DNA from: Caryophanales bacterium UBA6331
GTDB lineage: Bacteria; Bacillota_I; Bacilli_A; RF39; UBA660
NCBI GenBank assembly: GCA_002438065.1
Contig: DJSP01000017.1
Location: 1-22,824 of the forward strand
DNA: 22,824 bases
Direction of reading: 5' to 3'
Shown here: positions 17,338 to 22,824 of the stretch, in pieces
Layout of the letters: each line of letters opens with the position of its first letter
Position numbering within the stretch: position 1 is the first letter of the stretch
Position numbers and translations under genes: made by a program
Notes under the pieces: model-generated
What the model was told of the DNA's origin: nothing
Database searches by the model: none
Seen by the model: the letters and a program-made list of their open reading frames with translations, nothing else

Positions 17338-17553
17338 ATGAAAAAATTATTAATTTATTTAATAGAGTCATATCAAAAGATTCCATTTAGGTGTCACAAT
17401 AATTGTAGGTTTATTCCTACTTGTTCAGAGTACACTAAAGAAGCAATTGAAACTTATGGTGCATTAAAAGGAAGTATTATGGGATTTAAGCGAATATTAA
17501 GGTGCCATCCTTTTGGAAAATTCGGATATGACCCGGTAAAGGAGAAAAAATGA
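17338..17553 (+). CDS. yidD: Membrane protein insertion efficiency factor YidD
   Basis: A 71-aa member of the YidD (DUF37) family, small proteins at the inner face of the membrane that help YidC-dependent insertion. The family pattern is complete: CRFIPTCSEYTKEAIETYG (residues 23-41), then GFKRILRCHP and GYDPV near the end. The first residues form an amphipathic or hydrophobic helix (KKLLIYLIESYQ). Its usual neighbours (rpmH, rnpA, yidC) are not nearby. There is no ribosome site before the ATG, and a -10 box lies six bases upstream. The TGA stop overlaps the ATG of the lipoprotein gene (17550-17553), so those two genes are translationally coupled. Confidence 0.95.
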   Translation: MKKLLIYLIESYQKIPFRCHNNCRFIPTCSEYTKEAIETYGALKGSIMGFKRILRCHPFGKFGYDPVKEKK

Positions 17554-18407
17554 AAAAATTAAAATTAATACTTATTATATTAGTAATAGGGGTAAGTTCT
17601 TTTGGTTGTATTAAAAGAGACAAGTATGATAATATAAATATTAATGTTACATCATATCCAATAGAATATATTACAAATTATTTATATGGTGAATATTCTA
17701 AAATTAATATGATTTATCCATCAGGAGTTGATGTTAATAATTATGAACTATCGCCAAAACAAATTAAAGATTATGCAAATGCAGATATGTTTATTTATAA
17801 TGGATTGTCTAAAGAAAAAAATATTGCTGCTGAATTGCTTAACAAAAATAAGAATTTAGATATCATTGATGTGTCTAAAGGATTAGAAATTGAAAATGAT
17901 GCTACAGAATTATGGCTTAGTCCTACAAACTTCTTAATGATTACTTCTAATATTAAAAATACTTTAAAGGAATATGTTTCTAATCAAAAGATGATCGATA
18001 AAATTGATAATAATTATGATAGTTTAAAGGTTAAGATATCGGAAATTGATGTAGAACTTAAAACTATTGCTGAAAATGCAAGCAATACCACCTTAATTGT
18101 AGGAAATAATACTTTTAACTTTTTAAAAAATTATGGGTTTAATATTATATCTATTGTGGACAAAGAAAATTCAAATACAAATATGAGTCAGGCTAAAAAA
18201 TTAATTCAAAACAAAACCGTTAGTAATGTATTTATATTAGCTGGAGATGAAGAAACAGATAATATTAAAGAATTAGTTAAAGCTGGAGCTATTATCGTAG
18301 AGATACCTAATTTATATACAATCAATGAAGAGCAAAGAAAAAATAATCAAGATTATATATATTTTATAAAAAATATGGTAGAAAATATAAAAACCGAAGT
18401 ATATTAA
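17550..18407 (+). CDS. ZnuA-like ABC substrate-binding lipoprotein lacking the metal-binding histidines
   Basis: A 285-aa exported protein of the ZnuA/PsaA (TroA) fold. A hydrophobic signal (residues 4-18) ends in SSFGC, so C20 is a probable lipidation site, though the box is imperfect. The family skeleton is visible: IYPSGVDVNNYELSPKQIKDYANADMF... where zinc proteins have PxGxDPHxYEP, then YNGL, then ELWLSP where they have HxWLDP, and VGNNTFNFLKNYGF where they have xxHxAFxYxxxxYG. In all three places the ligand histidine is replaced: N63, E120 and N186. It has no linker of His/Asp residues and no ABC permease or ATPase next to it. It begins with GGAG upstream and overlaps yidD by four bases. 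It may bind another ligand or have become a non-transport surface protein. Fold assignment is good; metal transport should not be assumed. Confidence 0.75.
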   Translation: MKKLKLILIILVIGVSSFGCIKRDKYDNININVTSYPIEYITNYLYGEYSKINMIYPSGVDVNNYELSPKQIKDYANADMFIYNGLSKEKNIAAELLNKNKNLDIIDVSKGLEIENDATELWLSPTNFLMITSNIKNTLKEYVSNQKMIDKIDNNYDSLKVKISEIDVELKTIAENASNTTLIVGNNTFNFLKNYGFNIISIVDKENSNTNMSQAKKLIQNKTVSNVFILAGDEETDNIKELVKAGAIIVEIPNLYTINEEQRKNNQDYIYFIKNMVENIKTEVY

Positions 18408-18408
18408 A

Positions 18409-18437
18409 TTGACATTGACTAAATTTTATAGTAAAAT
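18409..18437 (+). promoter_or_regulatory. Promoter of tRNA-Ser
   Basis: TTGACA at 18409-18414 and TAAAAT at 18432-18437 are 17 bases apart. The start is predicted near 18444, eight bases before the mature tRNA. It begins one base after the lipoprotein stop codon. Confidence 0.75.
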
Positions 18438-18451
18438 TTATTTGTTGGCAC

Positions 18452-18542
18452 GGAGTAGTACTCAAGAGGCTGAAGAGGCGCCCCTGCTAAGGGTGTAGGT
18501 CGGGTAACCGGCGCGAGAGTTCAAATCTCTCCTGCTCCGCCA
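18452..18542 (+). tRNA. tRNA-Ser (GCU)
   Basis: A 91-base class II tRNA with a long variable arm. The acceptor stem GGAGTAG pairs with CTGCTCC (one G-T pair). The anticodon loop is CTGCTAA, giving GCU for AGC/AGU. The T arm is GAGAG-TTCAAAT-CTCTC. The CCA end is encoded (18540-18542). Confidence 0.97.
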
Positions 18543-18543
18543 T

Positions 18544-18570
18544 TAAATTTAAATGAAATTTAGTTTTTTT
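18544..18570 (+). terminator. Terminator after tRNA-Ser
   Basis: TAAATTT (18544-18550) pairs with AAATTTA (18556-18562) around a five-base loop and is followed by G and seven T. The stem is AT only, but its placement directly after the tRNA fits. Confidence 0.65.
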
Positions 18571-18610
18571 ATAAAAATTTAAATTTTAGACTAGATATTT
18601 TTAAATTTTA

Positions 18611-18619
18611 TGTTATAAT
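18611..18619 (+). promoter_or_regulatory. Extended -10 promoter of the Lys-Ile-Glu tRNA unit
   Basis: TGTTATAAT is an extended -10 box (TGN plus a perfect TATAAT) 22 bases before tRNA-Lys. No good -35 box at 17-18 bases; CTAGAT is the nearest. Confidence 0.65.
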
Positions 18620-18641
18620 GAGTAGGTACTCAGTTTTAAAT

Positions 18642-18717
18642 GCCCAGTTAGCTCAGTTGGTAGAGCAACTGACTCTTAATCAGTGGGTCTAGGGTTCGAA
18701 TCCCTAACTGGGCACCA
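18642..18717 (+). tRNA. tRNA-Lys (CUU)
   Basis: 76 bases. The acceptor GCCCAGT pairs perfectly with ACTGGGC. The anticodon loop CTCTTAA gives CUU (codon AAG). The T loop is TTCGAAT; discriminator A and encoded CCA. Confidence 0.96.
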
Positions 18718-18732
18718 TTTATTTTAACAAAT

Positions 18733-18809
<77 letters not shown>

Positions 18810-18823
18810 TTTGTTTATTTATT

Positions 18824-18899
18824 GGCCCGTTGGTGAAATGGTTAACACACATGCCTTTCACGCATGCATTTATGGGTTCGAACCCCGTACGGGTCACCA
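18824..18899 (+). tRNA. tRNA-Glu (UUC)
   Basis: 76 bases. The acceptor GGCCCGT pairs with ACGGGTC. The anticodon stem CATGC/GCATG holds loop CTTTCAC, anticodon UUC. CCA is encoded at 18897-18899. It closely resembles the B. subtilis tRNA-Glu. Confidence 0.97.
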
Positions 18900-18910
18900 A
18901 ATTTTGACCT

Positions 18911-18941
18911 AAAATCCCTTATTTAAAGGGATTTTTTATTA
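18911..18941 (+). terminator. Terminator of the tRNA cluster
   Basis: AAAATCCCTT (18911-18920) pairs perfectly with AAGGGATTTT (18926-18935) around a five-base loop and is followed by TTATTATTTATTTTT. This is the strongest terminator in the window. Confidence 0.92.
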
Positions 18942-19130
18942 TTTATTTTTCAAAAAGTATGGTAATTTTCCATATTAAATAAGATTCTCATGATACTATA
19001 AAAATGTAAAAAAAGAACAATATTACAATGCACAAATTTGTACATAATATAAATAAATATTCTCAAGAATTTGATCTTATATTATTTTCTCAACCAATAA
19101 AATTAATTTGTAATCAATAGGTTAAATGTT
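18942..19130. other. AT-rich spacer between tRNA cluster and rpn
   Basis: No convincing gene is seen. It contains a ten-base palindrome ACAAATTTGT (about 19032-19041) and a small hairpin TATGG/CCATA near 18959-18975. A 30-codon open frame at 19028-19120 has no ribosome site and is not called. Confidence 0.5.
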
Positions 19131-19132
19131 AA

Positions 19133-19162
19133 AAAAAATAATAATAAAAAAGAAATATTATT
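19133..19162 (-). terminator. Probable terminator of rpn
   Basis: On the minus strand AATAATA (19162-19156) can pair with TATTATT (19146-19140), followed after a short spacer by eight T (19138-19131). The stem is weak (A-T only) but begins within the TAA stop codon. Confidence 0.45.
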
Positions 19163-20111
19163 AGTTATTTTGTAACTTTAATATTTCTTTCTTTGATAAT
19201 CCAGAATATTTAGAAATCAATTCAATCTTTAATCCGTCATTTAGCATCTTTTTAGCGATTGCCATTGAATTTTCTATGACACCATTATCATATCCACTAT
19301 CAAACCCATTATCATATCCATCTTCGAATCCTTCTTCTTTGGCAAACTTAAGATCTGTTTTCCTTATACTCTCGTCCATTGCTTCTTTATCATAATATAT
19401 TAAGTTTGATGTATCTTCTGAATATTCCCTCATAAGTCTCGCAACCTCCTTCAAATCCTTGCTTTCACCTGCTAGTACTTCAGTATATTTTATACTTCTT
19501 GATGTTAAGATTTTCATAAATCTCATATTCCAATTACTTATATTCTCATTATACGGATTATCATAAACTTTATCAAGTCCTATATGTACTACAACAGGTA
19601 TTTCTGGTAAGATATTATTATTTAAATTATTTCTTGATGTATATATATTTATTATCCCTCCCATAAACTTTTCTGAATATAAATCAAAGTTTACTTGTGA
19701 TAACTTAACACTTTTTAATACTTTTCCAGTTTTTTGTTTACTTAATATAAACCTAAACATATAATTTGTATTCTTAATTAAGATACTCTTGCCTTTTGAA
19801 GTATTAGCTTCCACATTAATATATTCATCTGGTAAGATATTAACTAACAAATCTACCGTCATCTTTTTATCATTAAATCTTAAATCAGGCATTGAAGTAT
19901 CTACAAAATAAGCCGATTCAATTAAATTTTCATCGATGTTACATACACCAGCTAAAAACTTAATAATAACTTTAGGATAAACATGACAAATATACCTAAA
20001 GGCTCTATCTTCAATTAAAGGTATTTGAAAATCTTTATCCACTTTAATATTATCTTCAATAACTTTAAACTTAATACCATATATTGTTTTTTCTTTAATC
20101 AATTCACACAT
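19161..20111 (-). CDS. Rpn-family PD-(D/E)XK nuclease / putative transposase
   Basis: A 316-aa member of the Rpn/PDDEXK_2 group, DNA nucleases first described as recombination-promoting and related to transposase-like proteins, lately linked to defence against phage. The nuclease core lies in the N-terminal half: a helix FRYICHVYPKVIIKFL (39-53), then D87 in MTVDLLVNI and E101 in INVEANT. The usual third residue (Gln or Lys in E-x-Q/K) is Asn103 here. The C-terminus has a Gly/Asp-rich repeat, EEGFEDGYDNGFDSGYDNG (about 257-275), and then the tail IAKKMLNDGLKIELISKYSGLSKKEILKL, typical of this family. GGAAGTG precedes the ATG by six bases. A 19-codon ORF lies 29 bases upstream in the same direction. 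No inverted terminal repeats are seen, so it is not a recognisable mobile unit. Confidence 0.85.
   Translation of the reverse strand: MCELIKEKTIYGIKFKVIEDNIKVDKDFQIPLIEDRAFRYICHVYPKVIIKFLAGVCNIDENLIESAYFVDTSMPDLRFNDKKMTVDLLVNILPDEYINVEANTSKGKSILIKNTNYMFRFILSKQKTGKVLKSVKLSQVNFDLYSEKFMGGIINIYTSRNNLNNNILPEIPVVVHIGLDKVYDNPYNENISNWNMRFMKILTSRSIKYTEVLAGESKDLKEVARLMREYSEDTSNLIYYDKEAMDESIRKTDLKFAKEEGFEDGYDNGFDSGYDNGVIENSMAIAKKMLNDGLKIELISKYSGLSKKEILKLQNN
19282..19320 (-). repeat. 24-base-period direct repeat inside rpn
   Basis: CCATTATCATATCCA occurs at 19282-19296 and again at 19306-19320. It encodes the repeated GYDNG units in the hinge before the C-terminal tail of the nuclease and could vary in copy number by slippage. 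Confidence 0.7.
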
Positions 20112-20140
20112 TTAAAACACTTCCTTTTCTTTTAACTAGA

Positions 20141-20200
20141 TTATAGAAATAACAATAAAATTTGAGCTAAATACTTTAATATAATTCTTAAACTAAACAT
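20141..20200 (-). CDS. 19-aa hydrophobic small ORF upstream of rpn
   Basis: The frame reads MFSLRIILKYLAQILLLFL then TAA. GGAAGGAGA, a consensus Shine-Dalgarno sequence, lies at 20207-20215 with AAGGAG seven bases from the ATG (20198-20200), a better site than that of rpn itself. The peptide is almost all Leu/Ile/Phe with one Arg and one Lys, so it would insert in or lie on the membrane. It ends 29 bases before the rpn ATG, on the same strand and probably on the same mRNA. It may be a leader peptide that tunes rpn translation or a small membrane peptide in its own right. TATAAA near 20218-20224 on the minus strand is a weak -10 candidate. Existence is supported only by the ribosome site and position. 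Confidence 0.45.
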   Translation of the reverse strand: MFSLRIILKYLAQILLLFL

Positions 20201-20360
20201 AACTTTTCTCCTTCCATTTATATTTTTAGTACGTACTTATGAAACACCTTTAATTGGCGCTTCTATATATATATATTTAGTCCAAGAGTACTCAATTTAC
20301 TTTTTTATTTTTTCAGATTGTACACTTACTTGACACTATTAGGGCTTATTAAAAATTGGA
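20201..20360. other. Gene-free stretch upstream of rpn
   Basis: This holds the ribosome site of the small ORF, a TA microsatellite (20264-20275) and two GTAC-centred palindromes, AGTACGTACT (20228-20237) and GAGTACTC (20286-20293). TTGACA occurs on the plus strand at 20330-20335 without a fitting -10 box. The palindromes could be operator-like sites for the rpn unit, but nothing proves it. Confidence 0.4.
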
Positions 20361-20404
20361 GAAAATAAAAAAGCAACAATTTCATTTAGATATCTTTGTT
20401 ACTT
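20359..20404 (-). terminator. Terminator of the pbp operon
   Basis: On the minus strand AGTAACAA (20404-20397) pairs with TTGTTGCT (20379-20372) with one G-T pair and a 17-base loop, then TTTTTATTTT. The 5' arm lies in the last codons of the 171-aa gene and the TGA stop is in the loop. Confidence 0.65.
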
Positions 20405-20897
20405 TTAATTTAATTACATCTTTAATTTCTTTATTTTTATTATCAGTTGCTTTAATTATAAAATATAAGTTGTTTTCTAATCCTTCTATTTTGTCCTCAG
20501 TAAAATAATAATTACCATTAGCTGGTTCAACAACTCTAAAATTATCTATTCCAGTAATAATTGCTTTAAGTGATAAACCTTCTTCATCATCTCCCGCCTT
20601 AGTTGCAAGGGGTAAATATTCTTCACCGCTTAAAACATAATAACCGATATCATAACTTACAATTGTTTTGTCTTTTTCTTTATATTCTATATTAGAACCT
20701 TGAAACAAGTTCATATTATAATTTAAACTAATAACTCCACTGTTTATTTCTACATAATCACTACTTCCTGAAAAAATATAAGTTTTATATGTAGATGCAA
20801 TTTTATTATTATAAATTAATAAAAATATTATGAATAAGATTAAAACAATTATTATTATTTTATAAGAATTAAAGATTTTATTTATTTTATTTTTCAT
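20382..20897 (-). CDS. Small membrane-anchored protein of unknown function linked to the PBP gene
   Basis: I do not recognise this 171-aa protein. A basic N-terminus (MKNKINKIFNSYK) leads into one strong transmembrane helix (about residues 13-29), so the rest (about 140 residues) should lie outside the membrane. That part alternates hydrophobic and polar residues as in a beta-sandwich; the last 40 residues (NLYFIIKATDNKNKEIKDVIKLKVTK) look like Ig-type strands. It starts one base after the TGA stop of the class B penicillin-binding protein, so the two are translated together. The close link suggests a helper of cell-wall synthesis or division. It has a weak ribosome site (TAGG), which also favours coupling. 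A terminator follows. Confidence 0.75.
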   Translation of the reverse strand: MKNKINKIFNSYKIIIIVLILFIIFLLIYNNKIASTYKTYIFSGSSDYVEINSGVISLNYNMNLFQGSNIEYKEKDKTIVSYDIGYYVLSGEEYLPLATKAGDDEEGLSLKAIITGIDNFRVVEPANGNYYFTEDKIEGLENNLYFIIKATDNKNKEIKDVIKLKVTKISK

Positions 20898-20898
20898 A

Positions 20899-22824
20899 TC
20901 AACCTAATTCAATAGTCAGTTCACTATTTGAATCAATTATGCTCCCTTCTGGTAAACTAGTACTAAGTACTTTTCCATATCCGTTTATATTATACTTGAT
21001 GTTTAAAAGTTTAGCAAATGTTTCAATCTCATTATGCGTCCACCCAATTACGTTAGGAAAAACTATATTATTACCATTGGTTATTAGAAATACTTTGCTA
21101 CCTGCTAGGACATAAGAATCTTTATTAGGATATTGTTTAACAATAAATTCTCCGTCACCTATAACGATTGGACATAAACCAAGAGATTCTAATTTTTTAA
21201 CAATTTCTTCTTTAGTCATATTAACGTATGATGCAATATTTATTACTTTACTTTCATCAACATTGGAATCTTTGTCTGATAGATTTTTATAAGTTACAAC
21301 TGATTCAACCATTTTCTTAATAATATTTCCTAAACTACTTGATGCACCTTGAAATCTTTTAACAGAAACATAGATAATGTATTTAGGATCATCTTTAGGA
21401 AATAAACCAGCAAATGACCTAATAGTGTTATATTGACCAGTTACATATTTCCCATTTTGAGTGTAATTGGCTGTTCCGGTTTTTCCAATTAAAGTTAATT
21501 TGTCAGTATGATAACGATATCCTGTAACAGCAGTATCTTTTGAATTAACTGTTTCGTCCATTAAATCCATCATTTTTTTGACGGTAGACTCAGAGACAAC
21601 TTTGGTAAGTTCAGTTCTTTTGCCTTCATAAACAATATTTCCTTCATTATCAACAATCTTACTAATAATATATGGTTTTAAAATAGTTCCATCATTGCTT
21701 AAACTGGTTAAAGCCTGTATATTTTGAATAGGTGTAGTTGTAATTCCTTGGCCATAAGAGGCTGATGCAAGCTCTGATTCATAATTAAATTTAATTTTAC
21801 CATCATATTCATTAGATAATTCAACACCTGTTTTAGAACCAAAACCAAATTTTTTGTAATAATCTAACAATTTTTCTTTACCTAATTTTTGAGATAAAAG
21901 AACGGCTGCTACGTTTGATGAATAAGTAAAACCTACATCATAAGTTATCTTGCCCCATCCTTCTTTATTCCAATCACTTATGTTATAATCTGATACTTGA
22001 ATAGATCCTGATTGATATAATTCATCGCCTTTATATATTCCTTCTTCAATTGCTGCCATAAATGAATATATTTTCATAGTTGAACCGGGTTCATAGGTAT
22101 AGCTAACCAAAGGATTATTGTAATCAGTTATATTAAGAATATTTGGATTAAAACTAGGACTTGATGCGGATCCAACAATTGCACCAGTCTTAGCGTCAGC
22201 AATAGTTAATGTTGTCCAATCAATATTAAAGTTTTCAATTTCGGATATAGCATTTTCTAAATATAATTGAATGTTAGAATCTAGAGTTAAATAGATGTCA
22301 TATCCATTTTTAGCTTCTTCAGTTATTTCTGGGGTGTTGGCTATTTTATAACCATAGGCATCTTTTTGATATATTGTCTTACCATTAGTTCCTGTTAATT
22401 CATTATTATATTTTCCTTCAATTCCAAGTTCTCCAATAATAGATCCTTCATCATTTTTCTTAGCATATCCAACAATATAAGAAGCAAAATCTCCATTTGG
22501 ATATTCTCTTTTAGTACTTTTAATAAAGTCTATTCCAGGTAAATCTAAGGCTTCTATTTCTTCTTTAACTAACTCTGTTATGTTTCTTCCACCCGGGCCT
22601 AACTCAACTTGATATACATTTTTGGTATTTAATAATTTTAAAATTTGTTTAGGTGTCATATTGATTAATGGGCTTAGTTTTTCAGCAGTTGTTTCTTTAT
22701 CAACTACGTGTCTTGGATTTGATTCATCAGTAGTTCTTGATTCATCTAAATAAGCTATAACTGTATAACTTCTAACGTTAGTTGCTAACACCTCATTATT
22801 AACGTCATAAATAGTTCCACGAGA
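20899..22824 (-). CDS. pbpB: Class B penicillin-binding protein with two PASTA domains (5' partial)
   Basis: A transpeptidase that crosslinks peptidoglycan, probably the division enzyme partnered with FtsW. The first visible residues are SRGTIYDVNNEVLATNV, the conserved start of the PBP dimerisation domain (RGxIYDRNGxxLA), so the frame runs past the right edge and the membrane anchor is missing; the GTG at 22789-22791 is not the start. In the 641 visible residues the catalytic motifs are STMK (serine codon 22081-22083), YSSN about 54 residues later, and KTGTA about 145 after that. Two PASTA domains end the protein (from about VINIASYVNMTKEEIVKKL and from VFPNVIGWTHNEIETFAKL), as in PbpB, PBP2x and SpoVD. 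The gene symbol rests on that layout; SpoVD is an alternative. It is followed one base later by the 171-aa gene. Confidence 0.93.
   Translation of the reverse strand, partial: SRGTIYDVNNEVLATNVRSYTVIAYLDESRTTDESNPRHVVDKETTAEKLSPLINMTPKQILKLLNTKNVYQVELGPGGRNITELVKEEIEALDLPGIDFIKSTKREYPNGDFASYIVGYAKKNDEGSIIGELGIEGKYNNELTGTNGKTIYQKDAYGYKIANTPEITEEAKNGYDIYLTLDSNIQLYLENAISEIENFNIDWTTLTIADAKTGAIVGSASSPSFNPNILNITDYNNPLVSYTYEPGSTMKIYSFMAAIEEGIYKGDELYQSGSIQVSDYNISDWNKEGWGKITYDVGFTYSSNVAAVLLSQKLGKEKLLDYYKKFGFGSKTGVELSNEYDGKIKFNYESELASASYGQGITTTPIQNIQALTSLSNDGTILKPYIISKIVDNEGNIVYEGKRTELTKVVSESTVKKMMDLMDETVNSKDTAVTGYRYHTDKLTLIGKTGTANYTQNGKYVTGQYNTIRSFAGLFPKDDPKYIIYVSVKRFQGASSSLGNIIKKMVESVVTYKNLSDKDSNVDESKVINIASYVNMTKEEIVKKLESLGLCPIVIGDGEFIVKQYPNKDSYVLAGSKVFLITNGNNIVFPNVIGWTHNEIETFAKLLNIKYNINGYGKVLSTSLPEGSIIDSNSELTIELG

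Noticed and set aside
18421..18439. AAATTTTA/TAAAATTT hairpin as terminator of the lipoprotein gene
   Set aside because: No T run follows, the loop is three bases, and it covers the -10 box of the tRNA-Ser promoter.
19028..19120. 30-codon plus-strand open frame between the tRNAs and rpn
   Set aside because: No Shine-Dalgarno sequence and no promoter with good spacing; length is expected by chance.
19282..19320. Possible CRISPR-like repeat
   Set aside because: The two copies are in frame inside rpn and encode repeated GYDNG residues; there are no further units or spacers.
22789..22791. GTG as start of the penicillin-binding protein
   Set aside because: The frame continues upstream into the conserved RGTIYD motif and off the window edge, so the gene is 5' truncated by the window.

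Overview
The window comes from a very AT-rich, low-GC Gram-positive bacterium with a normal cell-wall and division apparatus. UGA is read as stop (for example at the ends of rnc and of the penicillin-binding protein) and Trp is UGG, so this is genetic code 11 and not a Mycoplasma. The short Smc (976 aa, close to the length seen in Mollicutes), the rnc-smc order, the ylbJ/ylbL pair, the glycine-rich surface proteins and the pilin-like protein together suggest a gut Bacilli lineage near the Mollicutes (RF39-like). That placement is inference from gene content.

Left part (1-7157, minus strand): the 5' end of an AAA_14/DUF4143-type ATPase runs off the left edge and is preceded by an inverted repeat. 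Next come mutS and two tandem paralogous membrane-anchored proteins with an ALK/LTK-like glycine-rich domain. The glycine-rich pair has its own consensus promoter and a terminator. Then comes a YlbL/SepM-like PDZ plus Lon-type protease.

Middle (7189-14582): the divergent ylbJ-like membrane gene is followed by a leftward block. Read in the direction of transcription the block is rnc, smc, terminator, an FtsW-type SEDS gene, and a very large pseudopilin-like protein. The pilin gene overlaps the end of ylbJ by 18 bp.

Right part (14675-22824): a large protein of unknown role carries one membrane segment and an HELSH zinc-protease motif. It is divergent from yidD and a coupled gene for a ZnuA-like lipoprotein in which the metal-binding histidines are replaced. 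Four tRNA genes follow (Ser-GCU alone, then Lys-CUU, Ile-GAU and Glu-UUC), with clear promoters and terminators. On the minus strand there is then an Rpn/PD-(D/E)XK nuclease gene preceded by a 19-codon hydrophobic ORF with a consensus Shine-Dalgarno sequence. Last, a class B penicillin-binding protein with two PASTA domains (its N-terminus lies beyond the right edge) is tightly linked to a small membrane-anchored protein of unknown function.

The main themes are cell envelope (FtsW, PBP, YidD, glycine-rich and pilin-like surface proteins, YlbL), genome maintenance (MutS, Smc), RNA (RNase III, tRNAs) and possible mobile or defence-type accessory genes (the AAA_14 ATPase and Rpn). The least explained items are the glycine-rich pair, the ligand-less ZnuA homologue, the small ORF ahead of rpn, two apparently leaderless start sites (ylbL and yidD), and the HELSH protein. 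There is no CRISPR array, rRNA or intact insertion sequence. No gene-free stretch exceeds 300 bases; the longest are 20201-20381, 18900-19160 and 305-494.
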